NCBI RefSeq assembly: GCF_012933505.1
Contig: NZ_JABBNB010000007.1
Span: forward strand, 62,001-126,000
Direction of reading: 5' to 3'
Length of the DNA: 64,000 nucleotides
Source of the DNA: Gordonia asplenii
GTDB taxonomy: Bacteria; Actinomycetota; Actinomycetes; Mycobacteriales; Mycobacteriaceae
The first letter of the stretch is position 1. Each line of letters opens with the position of its first letter. The notes below the pieces were generated by a model. It ran no database searches. It was not told where the DNA came from and was given only the letters and a program-made list of their open reading frames with translations. Shown here one piece after another: positions 17,593-29,005 of the stretch. Position numbers and translations under genes: made by a program.

Positions 17593-18060
17593 ATGACCGC
17601 CCCGTTACCCACCCGACCCGACGGACTCTGGGCCGACGACCTCGCCGTCGGTCAGACATTCATCTCCCGCACCGTCGACGTGAGCTCCGACGACATCGTC
17701 GAATTCGCGCAGCGCTACGACCCACAGACATTTCACCTCGACGACGCCGCCGCACGGGGCACCTTCTTCGACGGCCTGGTCGGCAGCGGCTGGCACACCG
17801 CCGCGCTGACGATGCGCCTGTTCACCGAGGCACTGCCGATCGCGACTGGGATCGTCGGTGCGGGCGTCGACCTCACCTGGCCCAGCGCTATGGTCGCCGG
17901 TGACGTCCTTCATCTCGAGGGCACGATCGACGACATCACCTTTTCGAAGTCGCGGCCCGACCGCGCCATCGTCGTCGCGTCGCATCAGACGCTCAATCAG
18001 CACGGCGAGGCCCGGCAACGCTCCACTGCGCGACTACTCGCTTGGAAGCGGCCCGACTGA
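17593..18060 (+). CDS. MaoC-like (R)-hydratase/dehydratase
   Basis: A 155-residue single hot-dog-fold protein. The hydratase motif is present as YDPQTFHLDDAAA (Asp and His of the catalytic pair), with LVGSGWHTAALTMRL following. Members add water across 2-enoyl-CoA or act on related thioesters. The ATG has a GAGGAG site 6 nt upstream. It is probably cotranscribed with the HxlR gene. The acyl chain specificity is unknown. Confidence 0.85.
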   Translation: MTAPLPTRPDGLWADDLAVGQTFISRTVDVSSDDIVEFAQRYDPQTFHLDDAAARGTFFDGLVGSGWHTAALTMRLFTEALPIATGIVGAGVDLTWPSAMVAGDVLHLEGTIDDITFSKSRPDRAIVVASHQTLNQHGEARQRSTARLLAWKRPD

Positions 18061-18072
18061 GCAGCATTTGGA

Positions 18073-18099
18073 AACGTCTTCCATTAACATGGAAGCGTT
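18073..18099 (+). promoter_or_regulatory. Probable SmtB operator/promoter
   Basis: CTTCCAT-TAAC-ATGGAAG (18078-18095), flanked by AACG and CGTT, directly abuts the ATG of the ArsR/SmtB gene. The TAACAT within it (18085-18090) fits a -10 box with a 5' leader of about 3 nt. The arrangement fits zinc-relieved autorepression. Confidence 0.65.
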
Positions 18100-18480
18100 A
18101 TGAGTGAATCCCACGTGGACCCGCTGGCCACCGAACCTCATGAAGGCCCTCTTCCGCCCGCGGGAGTGTCGAATCCCGTCGATTCGGCGGCGTTGGTGGC
18201 CGCCGGTGATCTGTTGCGCGCGCTCGCCGCGCCGGCCCGCATCGCCATCGTCCTGTCCCTGCACGAACAGGGTAAATGCGTGCATGAGCTCGTCGGCGAG
18301 CTCGGGTTCTCTCAGCCCCTGGTCAGTCAGCATCTACGCGTGCTCAAGGACGCCGGCGTGGTGCGCGGACACCGCAACGGTCGCGAGATCATGTACCAAC
18401 TCGTCGACGAGCACCTGACACACATCGTCACCGACGCCGTGCTGCACGCCGCCGAGCGGGAGCACCCGCACGATGACTGA
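18100..18480 (+). CDS. smtB: ArsR/SmtB-family zinc-responsive repressor
   Basis: A 126-residue winged-helix repressor. The DNA-binding helices are at 60-95 (CVHELVGELGFSQPLVSQHLRVLKDAGVV). The C-terminal alpha-5 metal site has D103, H105, H116 and E119, the ligand pattern of zinc-sensing SmtB/CzrA proteins. It overlaps the zur gene by 8 nt, the same two-gene zinc switch known as Rv2358-furB in M. tuberculosis, where SmtB releases its operator when zinc is high. The operator covers its own start. Confidence 0.9.
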   Translation: MSESHVDPLATEPHEGPLPPAGVSNPVDSAALVAAGDLLRALAAPARIAIVLSLHEQGKCVHELVGELGFSQPLVSQHLRVLKDAGVVRGHRNGREIMYQLVDEHLTHIVTDAVLHAAEREHPHDD

Positions 18481-18877
18481 CGCTCCCGTGACCGGAATTC
18501 GCTCGACGAAGCAACGCGCCGCCCTCGCCGAGGTTCTGAGCAGCACCGACGATTTTCTCTCCGCGCAGGAACTTCACGAGCATCTCAAGGCCAACGGCGA
18601 GTCGATCGGCCTGACCACCGTGTACCGCAACCTGCAGGCGCTGACGAAGGCTGGCGAGATCGACGCACTGTGGGATGGGTCGGGCGAGACACGATACCGG
18701 CACTGCTCCACCGGCCATCACCATCACCTGGTCTGCCGACGCTGCGGCACGACAGTCGAGATCCAGGCGGAGCCGGTCGAACGGTGGGCCGAAAAGGTCG
18801 CTGCCAGTCACGGTTTCAGCGACGTCAACCACACCGTCGAGGTGTTCGGGCTCTGCGCAGGCTGCCAGCAGGACTGA
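18473..18877 (+). CDS. zur: Zinc uptake regulator (Fur family)
   Basis: A 134-residue Fur-family repressor. The N-terminal winged helix (STKQRAALAEVL...IGLTTVYRNLQALTKAGEID) is followed by the metal domain with the HHHH cluster at 82-85 and the structural zinc cysteines C88, C91, C128 and C131. Zur/FurB shuts off zinc uptake and alternative ribosomal protein genes when zinc is plentiful. Translation is coupled to smtB by the overlap. Only its position beside smtB distinguishes it from iron-type Fur. Confidence 0.92.
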   Translation: MTDAPVTGIRSTKQRAALAEVLSSTDDFLSAQELHEHLKANGESIGLTTVYRNLQALTKAGEIDALWDGSGETRYRHCSTGHHHHLVCRRCGTTVEIQAEPVERWAEKVAASHGFSDVNHTVEVFGLCAGCQQD

Positions 18878-18940
18878 GTTCCCGGCCCGACTCACCGCTG
18901 CACACCCGCTTGTCGGTTTGAGCGAGCGCAACGCCCCACC

Positions 18941-19079
18941 CGTTGGTTGAGCGAGCGAAGCGAGTCGAAACCACCGCAACACGGATTCTCAATCGACTGA
19001 AAGTGTTCGGCTGCTCTGGCACCGTCGACTCACGAGGTTTCGACACGGACCTTCGCTAGCGCTCCGGCCCGGCTCAACC
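18941..19079. repeat. Short fold-back repeat, family relative
   Basis: About 139 bp running from GTTGGTTGAGCGAGCG...GTCGAAACC to GGTTTCGACACGG...GGCTCAACC, so the ends are inverted copies. The middle is shorter than in the copies at 345 and 40524. No coding capacity. Confidence 0.55.
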
Positions 19080-19104
19080 TTGATCCGCCGATGGTGGGCC
19101 CTCT

Positions 19105-19394
19105 CCGCTGGTTGAGCCGCGAGGCGCTAGCCGAGTCGAAGTGACGAGCGTGTCGAAACCCCTGTACCACAATGCATTTGATGGTGGCGCACGTGTCGAA
19201 CTGCGATGGAATCGAACATCGAGGCGTGTGCACCCGTAGAGGGCACACGCCTCACTTGCCGGGTGACATCTCCGATATCGGCGCGGACCGTCGAAAGTCG
19301 TTGTGGCTGAGAGGTTTCGACACGGACTCGGCTAGCGCTACTTCGACTCGGCTAGCGCCTCGCTCAGCACGGCGCTCGGACCGGCTCAACCAGC
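19105..19394. repeat. Fold-back repeat with a perfect internal hairpin
   Basis: Inverted termini of the same family (CCGCTGGTTGAGCC at the left, GGCTCAACCAGC at the right), with duplicated GGCTAGCGC segments in the right arm. Inside, 19221-19231 and 19243-19253 form a perfect 11-bp stem (GAGGCGTGTGC / GCACACGCCTC). The rest of the gap from 18878 to 19466 is made of partial copies (19395-19460). I see no gene in it. Confidence 0.6.
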
Positions 19395-19466
19395 AGAGGG
19401 GCGCTCCGGCCCGGCTTAACCAGGCTCAACCAGCGGAGAGGCAGCTCAACCAGCCGGCGGAGCCAC

Positions 19467-19856
19467 TCACCCAACTAGCTCGCCGCGCACATCGACGCCG
19501 GCCGACAGCACCATGTGCAGCATCGTCAGCAATGGCAGGTCCGCGAGGTCACCCAGCGGGAAGGTGTACGACAAGAGCACGTCGGTCCGCTCGTCGTCCC
19601 GGCTGGCCCGGCGCAAAGCGCCGAAACTCAGTGCGGCACTGCGTGATTCAACCGCGTCTCGCAACTCCCCGGTGTTCGCCAGGCCCGCTGCCACCAGCTG
19701 GGTGACCGCGACGACCTCGAGGCCGTCACCCAGATCGAGGACCCGCACCGACGCCCGAGTGCCGCCCAGTTCCACTAGCGCGGCGTCGTCGTCGGCGGTC
19801 ACCGTCCCCAGATCGACGATCAGCCCGACGATCCGCTCCAACGGCGCGGTACTCAT
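19467..19856 (-). CDS. Conserved protein of unknown function, possibly YbjN-like
   Basis: A 129-residue soluble protein with no motif I can name. The pattern of alternating strands and helices ([22 protein letters not shown]...[26 protein letters not shown]) resembles the YbjN/secretion-chaperone fold; this is an inference. Its ATG overlaps the uppS stop (ATGA), so it is translated after uppS. The same gene follows uppS in M. tuberculosis (Rv2360c, from memory), which suggests a conserved link. Confidence 0.7.
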   Translation of the reverse strand: MSTAPLERIVGLIVDLGTVTADDDAALVELGGTRASVRVLDLGDGLEVVAVTQLVAAGLANTGELRDAVESRSAALSFGALRRASRDDERTDVLLSYTFPLGDLADLPLLTMLHMVLSAGVDVRGELVG

Positions 19857-20656
19857 TTCGCACCGCCGAATCGCCTGTCCCGCTTGGCATATTCCAGACA
19901 CGCATTCCACAGGTCGCGGCGGTCGAAGTCGGGGAACAGCTTCTCCTGATAGACCATCTCCGCATAAGCCGACTGCCACAGCAGGAAGTTGGAGATGCGC
20001 TGCTCCCCCGATGGCCGGAGGAACAGGTCGACGTCGGGCATGTCGGGTTCATCGAGGTATTTCGCGAACGACGCCTCGGTGATCCGCTCCGGATCGATCT
20101 CGCCGCGGGCGGCGCGCCGCGCGATTTCCCTTGCAGCGTCCGCGATTTCGGCTCGGCCGCCATAGTTGACACACATCGTCAGGGTCATCACGGTGTTGTC
20201 CTTCGTGAGTTCCTCGGCGACCTCCAGCTCGCGGATCACGCTGCGCCACAAGCGGGGTCGGCGACCGGCCCACCGGACCCGCACGCCCATTTCGTTCATC
20301 TCGTCGCGGCGGCGTCGAATCACGTCGCGGTTGAAGCCCATCAGAAACTTCACCTCTTCGGGGCTGCGCGACCAGTTCTCGGTGGAGAACGCGTACGCCG
20401 ACAACCATTCGACGCCCATCTCGATACAGCCGCACACACTGTCCATCAGGACTGCCTCGCCGCGCTTGTGCCCCTCCGTACGTGGCAGCCCGCGGTCGGT
20501 TGCCCACCGGCCGTTGCCGTCCATCACGAGTGCGACGTGCTTGGGGACGAACTCTTTGGGTATGTCCGGCGGCGTGGCGCCCGACGGATGGGGGTCCGGC
20601 GGGCGAACGGCACGCGGCGCCTCGGCCTCGGTTCGACGCAGACTACGACGCACCAT
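19853..20656 (-). CDS. uppS: Decaprenyl diphosphate synthase (cis-prenyltransferase)
   Basis: A 267-residue Z-type prenyltransferase that builds the polyprenyl phosphate carrier for cell-wall precursors. The catalytic Asp46 is in [12 protein letters not shown], and the family motifs [22 protein letters not shown] and [24 protein letters not shown] are all present. The basic, proline-rich first 30 residues are usual for mycobacterial orthologues. C50 product length is inferred from those orthologues. recO lies 11 bp upstream on the same strand. Confidence 0.95.
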   Translation of the reverse strand: MVRRSLRRTEAEAPRAVRPPDPHPSGATPPDIPKEFVPKHVALVMDGNGRWATDRGLPRTEGHKRGEAVLMDSVCGCIEMGVEWLSAYAFSTENWSRSPEEVKFLMGFNRDVIRRRRDEMNEMGVRVRWAGRRPRLWRSVIRELEVAEELTKDNTVMTLTMCVNYGGRAEIADAAREIARRAARGEIDPERITEASFAKYLDEPDMPDVDLFLRPSGEQRISNFLLWQSAYAEMVYQEKLFPDFDRRDLWNACLEYAKRDRRFGGAK

Positions 20657-20667
20657 ATGAAGTCTCC

Positions 20668-21426
20668 TTACCCGATTTCACTGAGCATGTGCGGTGCCGC
20701 ACGCTCGATCAGCGGCAATGTGCGTAGTTGTCTCTCCAAATGCCATTGCAGATGCGCGGCCACCAGACCACTGGCCTGGCGGCGCATCGAGTCACTCGCC
20801 TCGACGGTGTGCTCCCACTGACCGCGGAACATCGCATCCATCAGATCAAGCACACCCGGCGACGGCGACGCCGCACCCGCGGGCCGACAGTACACGCACA
20901 CCGCGCCACCGGCCGCGACGTGGAACGCGCGGTGCGGGCCAGGTTGCGCACACCGGGCGCACTCGTCCAGAGCGGGCATCCAGCCCGAGGCGTGCATGGC
21001 GCGCAGCAAGTAGGCGTCGAGCACCTGCTGACGCGGTCGATTGCCCGCGGCGAGAGCACGCAACGCACCCACGGTCAGTTTCTGCAATGCCAGCACCGGC
21101 GCACGCTCCTCGCCGGCGAGACGTTCGGCGGTCTCCAACACGGCGCATGCGGTGGTGTAGCAGCCGTAGTCGGCGACGATGTCGGCGGCGAAACTGTCGA
21201 GGCTATGCACCTGGGTGATGACGTCGAGGTTGCGGCCCGGATAGAGGTGCACATCGACGTGGGCGAACGGCTCGAGACGAGCCCCGAACTTGGAGCGGGT
21301 GCGTCGAACACCTTTGGCCACCGCCCGCACCAGTCCGTGTTCGCGTGTCAACAACGTGATGATCCGGTCGGCTTCGCCAAGCTTGTGCTGTCGCAACACG
21401 ACAGCCTCGTCCCGGTAAAACCTCAC
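20668..21426 (-). CDS. recO: DNA repair protein RecO
   Basis: A 252-residue recombination mediator that helps load RecA with RecR. The N-terminal OB fold ([28 protein letters not shown]) and the C-terminal helical part are complete. A zinc-finger-like set, CARCAQ...CVYC, lies at about 180-205. GTG or ATG choice is not an issue: ATG begins the OB fold. It heads the recO-uppS-unknown group. Confidence 0.95.
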   Translation of the reverse strand: MRFYRDEAVVLRQHKLGEADRIITLLTREHGLVRAVAKGVRRTRSKFGARLEPFAHVDVHLYPGRNLDVITQVHSLDSFAADIVADYGCYTTACAVLETAERLAGEERAPVLALQKLTVGALRALAAGNRPRQQVLDAYLLRAMHASGWMPALDECARCAQPGPHRAFHVAAGGAVCVYCRPAGAASPSPGVLDLMDAMFRGQWEHTVEASDSMRRQASGLVAAHLQWHLERQLRTLPLIERAAPHMLSEIG

Positions 21427-21502
21427 TCGATCATTCTTCCACCGACCGCCGACATCGGATCACCGACATCCCCAGACTCGGACGCCGAGTATGTTTCCAC
21501 AC

Positions 21503-22171
21503 ATGACAGACCTCTCCGGTTGGACTCCGCGTCCCCGCCCCGACCGCCTCGTACTCGACGGCCGCTACACCCGACTCGAGCCGCTCGACGCCGCGCGTCA
21601 CGGCGACGGCCTGTACGCGGTCAGCTCCGTCTCCGACGCCGTCGACCGATTCACCTGGCTCGGCACCTTTCCCCCGGAGAATCGCGAGGCGTTCCAGCCG
21701 TGGCTCGACTATGCCGAGTCGAGCGCAGATCCCTTGTACTTCACGGTCATCGACAAGGCGAGCGACACCATCGCCGGGCGCCAGTCGCTGATGCGGATCG
21801 ACGCCGCGTCGGGTGTCGCCGAGATCGGCGACATCTACTGGGGCCCGACCATCTCCCGCACTCCCGCGGCGACCGAGGCCCAATTCCTCTTCGCCTCATA
21901 CATTTTCGACGACCTCGGCTACCGGCGCTTCGAGTGGAAGTGCAACAACGACAACGCGCCGTCGCACCGCGCCGCCCGACGCTTCGGCTTCACCTACGAG
22001 GGCCTGTTCCGCCAGCACATGGTCGTCAAGGGCCTCAACCGCGACACCGCGTGGTATTCCATCGTCGACACCGAATGGCCCGCGCTGCGCGCCGCGTATC
22101 AGGCGTGGCTCAGTCCGGAGAACTTCGACGAGGCGGGCGGGCAACTCCGGCGCCTGGAAGAGTTCCGCTAG
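21503..22171 (+). CDS. GNAT-family N-acetyltransferase (RimJ/RimL type)
   Basis: A 222-residue acetyl-CoA-dependent acyltransferase. The GNAT core is visible in YFTVIDKASDTIAGRQSLMRID, IGDIYWGPTISRTPAATEA and FEWKCNNDNAPSHRAARRFGFTYEGLFRQH. Start ATG at 21503 is chosen over 21491 because TATGTT lies 7 nt before it, fitting a leaderless promoter. The substrate (a protein N-terminus or a small amine) is unknown. It is divergent from recO. Confidence 0.85.
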   Translation: MTDLSGWTPRPRPDRLVLDGRYTRLEPLDAARHGDGLYAVSSVSDAVDRFTWLGTFPPENREAFQPWLDYAESSADPLYFTVIDKASDTIAGRQSLMRIDAASGVAEIGDIYWGPTISRTPAATEAQFLFASYIFDDLGYRRFEWKCNNDNAPSHRAARRFGFTYEGLFRQHMVVKGLNRDTAWYSIVDTEWPALRAAYQAWLSPENFDEAGGQLRRLEEFR

Positions 22172-22279
22172 GAACGACGTAGCGGGTCGGCGAGAGGTCA
22201 ACCCGATGTGGCACCTCGGCGTGACGGTGAAAGCCGCACGCCCACAGGTGTTTCTGGTCGGCTTGGATTCTTCGTCTCA

Positions 22280-22440
22280 CCGACCCCTCGTTACACCGAA
22301 GCTCGTTCCTCGCTTCGGCACTCGGGGAGCGAGATACTCAGCGAACGAGGTAACGCTCCGCCACACTCGGCGAGCGAGGAACTCACCGCAGCACGCAGGC
22401 AACGAGGAACTCACCCCGACACTCGGGGAGCGAGATAGTC
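22280..22440. repeat. REP-like palindromes in reverse orientation, degenerate
   Basis: Starts CCCTCGTTACACCGAAGCTCG and continues CTCGCTTCGGCACTCGGGGAGCG, the reverse complement of the units at 612-745. Two or three decayed units (GAACTCACC..., ACTCGGGGAGCGAG) follow up to the next gene. No open reading frame of its own. Confidence 0.6.
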
Positions 22441-22452
22441 ACCGCAGCTTGC

Positions 22453-23913
22453 TCACTCGGTCAGCTTCGCGAAGGCGGGCGACAGCTTCATCGCGCCCGG
22501 AACCCGGAACCATTTGCGGCGGTCGTACCACTTGGTCACCACGACTCCCATGAGCAGGCCGAGGATCAGACCGATGACGCAGATGATGATCGACTTTCCG
22601 AAGCCCGCACCGAGGTCGGCGTCGAAGTACAGAATGGCGCGCACGCCGATGTAGATCTGATGCATCGGCTCGAACGCGGCCAGCCAGGTGAAGATGCTCG
22701 GGCTCGCCTCCAGCGGCACGGTGCCGCCCGACGACGGCAGACCGAGGATCACGAAGAACACCAGGTTGAGGATCAATCCGAGGCTGCCGAAGACCGACAA
22801 CATCGCACTCGCCGTCACGCCGACCGCGGTGATGGCGAGTATCGAGAATAACCACAGCACAAAGGTATTGGGCATCGATATCCCCACGGCGGCACACACC
22901 GCGAGATACAGCGACGACTGCAGGACAGCGATGATCGCCATGATGGTCCACTTGGCCGCGAGCGTGCCCCACCGCGAGATCGGCAATCGCTTGCGTACCA
23001 AGAACATCGGGCCGAACTCGATCGGCAGCTGCCCGAGCGCGCCGTCGACGATCGACGACACCATCATCGCGCCGGTGAATCCCGCGAGCACCAACAGCAG
23101 GGTGAAATAGAAGGCCGACAATCCGTTCGCAGCCCCCTCGGGCAGCGGCGTCGGCTCGGACACCTTGACCGCAACCGGCGTGGCCAGCGCGAGTTGTGCC
23201 GCACCGGAGAAGTCCATCTTGTTGGCCGTCAACTGCTGGCGCACCGTCGCGGTGAGTTGTTTGCCGACCGCCTCGTTGACCTGCTTGCCCATCGTTTCGG
23301 CGAACACCGAGGTGATCGACGACGCGAAGGTCCCCGATCCCCGGTTGATGTACACGTCGATCCTGGGCTGGTCGGGTTTGATCTGGATCAGCGGCGCCGC
23401 GGACTTCGCCATGTTCAGCGTGATGTTGGTGAAGTTGGGGCCGATGTACACGACGCCGTAGACCTTGCCGGAGTTCAGCTTTCGCAGTGCGTCGGTGCGG
23501 TTGGTCTCGGTCAGCACGATTCCGGACTTGGCCGCCGACGGCACCATCGACTCGACGATCTGGTCACCGATGTTCTGCTTGGGCTGGCCCGCCGCCACCG
23601 ATCCACCGATGTCCTCGTTGACGAGCGCCACCGGAAAGTTGTGGAGATTCTTGGTGGGGTTGACCACCGCGCCCATGTACATCGCCGCCATCAGGCACAT
23701 CAGGCCCACGACCGCGGCGACCGGCATCACCCAGAACCTCGGATGCTTCACGACGTCGACGATCGCGGCGCGCGCCTGCTCGAGCTCCTCCACGGGCGCA
23801 CCCGGACGCTCGGTCATGCAGGACGGGTCGGCCACCGCTGGGATGTCGCCGGGCGCCGTCGAGCCGCGGGCCGCGCCGACCGCGTCGACGCCCGGCTTGT
23901 CGTTCTCACCCAT
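22453..23913 (-). CDS. DUF3533/YhgE-Pip-type membrane protein
   Basis: A 486-residue integral membrane protein. One transmembrane helix near 60-85 is followed by a large outer loop (about 85-255: FPVALVNEDIGGSV..., VVYIGPNFTNITL) and five or six helices from 265 to the end. This layout is that of DUF3533/ABC-2-like YhgE proteins. Named relatives include phage receptor-like Pip and export-associated proteins; the substrate is unknown. It begins directly after the era stop codon, so it is read from the same transcript. M. tuberculosis does not carry it there as far as I recall. Confidence 0.75.
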   Translation of the reverse strand: MGENDKPGVDAVGAARGSTAPGDIPAVADPSCMTERPGAPVEELEQARAAIVDVVKHPRFWVMPVAAVVGLMCLMAAMYMGAVVNPTKNLHNFPVALVNEDIGGSVAAGQPKQNIGDQIVESMVPSAAKSGIVLTETNRTDALRKLNSGKVYGVVYIGPNFTNITLNMAKSAAPLIQIKPDQPRIDVYINRGSGTFASSITSVFAETMGKQVNEAVGKQLTATVRQQLTANKMDFSGAAQLALATPVAVKVSEPTPLPEGAANGLSAFYFTLLLVLAGFTGAMMVSSIVDGALGQLPIEFGPMFLVRKRLPISRWGTLAAKWTIMAIIAVLQSSLYLAVCAAVGISMPNTFVLWLFSILAITAVGVTASAMLSVFGSLGLILNLVFFVILGLPSSGGTVPLEASPSIFTWLAAFEPMHQIYIGVRAILYFDADLGAGFGKSIIICVIGLILGLLMGVVVTKWYDRRKWFRVPGAMKLSPAFAKLTE

Positions 23914-24834
23914 CTAGAACCCCATCCGCCGCAATTGTTTGGGATCACGTTGCCAGTCTTTGGCGACTTTGACCCGAAGATCGAGATACACCTTGCTACC
24001 GAGCAGCTTCTCGATCTGCCCGCGCGCGACGGTGCCCACATGCTTGAGCCGAGAACCCTTGTGCCCGATGACGATTCCCTTCTGCGAATCCCGCTCGACG
24101 TACAAGATCGCGTGAACATCGACCATCGGCGCCTGATCTTCGCGGCGATCCTCCCGCGGAATCACCTCGTCGATGACGACGGCGAGCGAATGCGGCAGTT
24201 CGTCGCGCACACCCTCCAGCGCGGCTTCGCGGATGAACTCGGCCATCAGGACCTGCTCGGGTTCGTCGGTGAGTTCGCCGTCGGGGTAGAATGCCGGGCC
24301 GGGCTCCATCAGCCCGACGAGCACGTCGCTCAGCACGCCGAGCTGCTCTCCCGACTGTGCCGACACCGGCACGACGTCGGAGTCGGGTCCCAGCAGCTTC
24401 GACAATGCCAGCAACTGTTTGGCCACCGCCTCCGGACCGACCTTGTCGATCTTGGTGACCACGCCGATCACCGTCGTCGACGGCGCCATGGTGCGGACCT
24501 GCTCGACGATCCAGCGGTCACCGGGGCCGATCGGCTCGTCGGCGGGGATGCACACGCCGATGACGTCGACCTCGGAGTAGGTGTCGCGGACCAGATCGTT
24601 GAGCCGTTGCCCGAGTAGTGTGCGGGGGCGGTGCAGGCCGGGCGTGTCGACGAGGATCAGCTGGGCGTCGGGCCGGTTGACGATCCCCCGGATGGTGTGG
24701 CGCGTGGTCTGCGGGCGATTCGACGTGATGGCGATCTTCTCCCCGACCAGGGCGTTGGTCAGGGTCGACTTTCCGGTATTGGGGCGGCCGACGAAACAGA
24801 TGAAGCCGGAACGGAATTCGGGTGCGTCGGTCAC
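23914..24834 (-). CDS. era: GTPase Era
   Basis: A 306-residue GTPase for 16S rRNA 3'-end maturation and 30S assembly. G1 is GRPNTGKST (16-24), G3 is DTPG and G4 is TKID. The C-terminal KH domain (YVERDSQKGIVIGHKGSRLKHVG) binds the rRNA tail. The GTG start overlaps the stop of the deaminase-fold gene (GTGA). The order ybeY, CNNM, deaminase-fold, era is conserved in mycobacteria. Confidence 0.97.
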   Translation of the reverse strand: MTDAPEFRSGFICFVGRPNTGKSTLTNALVGEKIAITSNRPQTTRHTIRGIVNRPDAQLILVDTPGLHRPRTLLGQRLNDLVRDTYSEVDVIGVCIPADEPIGPGDRWIVEQVRTMAPSTTVIGVVTKIDKVGPEAVAKQLLALSKLLGPDSDVVPVSAQSGEQLGVLSDVLVGLMEPGPAFYPDGELTDEPEQVLMAEFIREAALEGVRDELPHSLAVVIDEVIPREDRREDQAPMVDVHAILYVERDSQKGIVIGHKGSRLKHVGTVARGQIEKLLGSKVYLDLRVKVAKDWQRDPKQLRRMGF

Positions 24835-25175
24835 GAGCGGTCCTCTCCACCGACGAGGAGCCGGCCTGCGGTATCGGTCACATAGAGGGCTGCGTCGGCA
24901 GAGATCTCCCGCAGGGTGTCGACGCCGGGGTCGTCAGCGGATCCGGCGACCAGCACGGCTGCCTCGAATCCCGGTGCGCCGCTGGACAATGCGGTGGCGA
25001 CGGCGACCTGTAGTGCGGTCAGTCGCAGTGTCGTCGTCGCAACCGCCGCTCCGGCGTAGGTGCGGCCGTCGGTGTCGCGCACCGCGGCTCCGCTGCCGGT
25101 TCCCGCGCGGGCCAGCGCGCCCCGTGCGAGCACGACGAGTTTGCGGTCTTCGTCTCCGAAGTCATGCTCGGACAA
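24831..25175 (-). CDS. Cytidine-deaminase-fold protein lacking the catalytic residues
   Basis: A 114-residue protein whose order of strands (LARGALARAGTGSGAAVRDTDGRTYAGAAVATTTLRLTALQVAVATAL) follows a CDD-type deaminase. The zinc-binding His-Ala-Glu is replaced by LTALQV and the PCxxC motif is absent. It therefore cannot deaminate by the known mechanism. The gene keeps this place between the CNNM protein and era in M. tuberculosis (Rv2365c, from memory), so the degenerate form is conserved. A binding or scaffolding role is inferred. Confidence 0.7.
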   Translation of the reverse strand: MSEHDFGDEDRKLVVLARGALARAGTGSGAAVRDTDGRTYAGAAVATTTLRLTALQVAVATALSSGAPGFEAAVLVAGSADDPGVDTLREISADAALYVTDTAGRLLVGGEDRS

Positions 25176-25192
25176 GGGGGCAGCCTCTTTCG

Positions 25193-26518
25193 TCAGTCCT
25201 CACGCTCGCTGTCAGTGTCGTCAGCGGCGGATAGAACCTTATCGGACTCGGGCTCATGCACCCGACTTACGACGACCGTGGTGATTCGCTGCCGCCCCTG
25301 CTTGTTCGGTCCGCCCTCGGCAACGAGGTGCAGACCGGCATAGTCGACGCTGGCGCCGGGCAGCGGCACCCGCCCGAGGACCAGCGCGACCAGACCGCCG
25401 ACCGTTTCCACTTCGTCGTCGTCGATCTCGACGTCGTCGAACAGTTCGCCGAGATCTTCCACGGGCAGGCGCGCGGACACCCGGTAGCCGCCGTCGTCGA
25501 GTTCTTCGACGGGCGCGGTCTCGTCGCGGTCGTACTCGTCGGTGATCTCGCCGACGATCTCTTCCAGCACGTCCTCGATGGTCACCAGGCCGGCGATGCC
25601 GCCGTACTCGTCGACCAGCAACGCCATGTGATTGCGGGTGCGCTGCATGTCGGCGAGTACCTTGTCCAGCGGTTTGGAGTCGGGGATGAACTGCGCCGGG
25701 CGCATCAGCTCCTTGACGGTGACCGACTGCGCCGAACCCAAAAGCGCCCGTGTCACCAGGTCTTTCAGATAGACGACGCCGAGGATGTCGTCCGGGTTCT
25801 CCCCGATCACCGGCAGCCGCGAATGGCCCGAACGGATGGCTAGGTTGGCGGCCTGCGTACCCGATTTATCGGCCTCGATCCACACCATCTCCGTGCGCGG
25901 CACCATCACCTCGCGGGCATTGGCGTCGCCGAGGTCGAAGACGGACTGGATCATGCGCCGTTCATCGGCGTCGACGACGCCGCGCGCCTCGGCGAGATCC
26001 ACCACCTCCCGGACCTCGACTTCGGTGGCGAACGGGCCATTGCGGTAGCCCTTACCCGGGGTGATCGCGTTACCGATCACGATCAAAAGTCTGGTGAGCG
26101 GCGTCAGCAGCCGTCCGACGATCTGCAGCACCGCAGCCGACAGCACGCCGATCGAGTAGGCGTGCTGGCGGCCCAGGGTGCGCGGCCCGACGCCCACAAC
26201 CACGTAGGACACCACCGCCATGATCGCGATCGCGACCAGCACCCCGAGTCGCGGACCCAATACATCGACGGCCGCAACTGTCGCGAAAACCGTTGCCGCC
26301 GTTTCACATACGATGCGCAGCAGGACGGCGAGGCTGATGTAGGTGGCGCGCCGTTCCAGAACTTCCTGCAGGTGACCGGCGCCGGGCCGGCCGTCCTTGC
26401 GCAGATCGGCGACGCGTGCTTCGGAGACGGTGGCGAGTGCGGTGTCGATGGCGGCGAAGATGCCGCTGATGGGGGTCAGCGCCACCGCGGCGACGACGAA
26501 CCACATGCTCGAGGACAA
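25193..26518 (-). CDS. CNNM/CorC-type membrane protein with CBS pair
   Basis: A 441-residue protein. The CNNM transmembrane domain (1-150, four helices), two CBS domains (about 205-320, [42 protein letters not shown]) and a CorC/HlyC domain at 335-420 are all present. Family members move or sense magnesium; the old name hemolysin is misleading. The acidic tail from 425 is unstructured. It lies 7 bp after ybeY and is in the same operon. Confidence 0.92.
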   Translation of the reverse strand: MSSSMWFVVAAVALTPISGIFAAIDTALATVSEARVADLRKDGRPGAGHLQEVLERRATYISLAVLLRIVCETAATVFATVAAVDVLGPRLGVLVAIAIMAVVSYVVVGVGPRTLGRQHAYSIGVLSAAVLQIVGRLLTPLTRLLIVIGNAITPGKGYRNGPFATEVEVREVVDLAEARGVVDADERRMIQSVFDLGDANAREVMVPRTEMVWIEADKSGTQAANLAIRSGHSRLPVIGENPDDILGVVYLKDLVTRALLGSAQSVTVKELMRPAQFIPDSKPLDKVLADMQRTRNHMALLVDEYGGIAGLVTIEDVLEEIVGEITDEYDRDETAPVEELDDGGYRVSARLPVEDLGELFDDVEIDDDEVETVGGLVALVLGRVPLPGASVDYAGLHLVAEGGPNKQGRQRITTVVVSRVHEPESDKVLSAADDTDSERED

Positions 26519-26525
26519 CGGAGGA

Positions 26526-27061
26526 TCAGCTTCTCTCGTCGAAACCGATGTTGCGCAACAACTTCGAGTCGCGGTCGGTCATCCGCTGCTCGATGTCGCG
26601 GCGTCGGCGATCGTCGTACCACCGTTCCAGGATGTCGTTCTGCAGCCCGAACATCTCGCGCTCCTCGTCGGGTTCGGCGTGGTCGTAGCCGAGCAGATGC
26701 AGCACGCCGTGCACGGTCAGTACGGCCAGCTCGTGCTCGAACGAGTGCTTGGCCTCTTTCGCTTGTGCCGCAGCGAATTCCGGGCATAGCACGATGTCGC
26801 CGAGGGTGGCCGGTCCGGGGTCGGGCGAGTCGGGGCGGCCGCCGCCGGGGGTGAGCTCGTCCATCGGGAAGCTCATCACATCGGTGGGGCCGGGCAGGTC
26901 CATCCACTTCATGTGCAGGTCGGCCATGGTGTCGAGGTCGACGAAGATCACCGACAGTTCGGCTCCGGGGTGCACATCCATCGTGCCGATGGCGAACTTC
27001 GCGGCGTCGAGCACCAGTTCGATCGGGACGTCGACGCCCGACTCATTGGACAGTTCGATGC

Positions 27062-27065
<4 letters not shown>
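26526..27065 (-). CDS. ybeY: Endoribonuclease YbeY
   Basis: A 179-residue zinc-dependent RNase for rRNA maturation and ribosome quality control. The metal motif is H119-GVL-H123-LLGYD-H129. The FPMDE segment at 66-70 and LGDIVLC at 89-95 are family hallmarks. Its ATG overlaps the phoH stop (ATGA), so the two are coupled, as in most bacteria. Confidence 0.96.
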
Positions 27066-28936
<1,871 letters not shown>

Positions 28937-29005
28937 TTATGACATCACTCCTGGGGTCCGGGGTCGTTGTCCAGTGTAAACGCTGTACACAAAACCAATT
29001 GGCCA

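Noticed and set aside
22300..22452. A CRISPR array in the repeat stretch at 22.3 kb
   Set aside because: Units vary in length and sequence, have no spacer structure and match the REP-like family. No cas genes in the window.
28974..28990. GTGTA-N7-TACAC upstream of phoH
   Set aside because: Short and imperfectly placed; could be chance in this composition. No second site to compare with.
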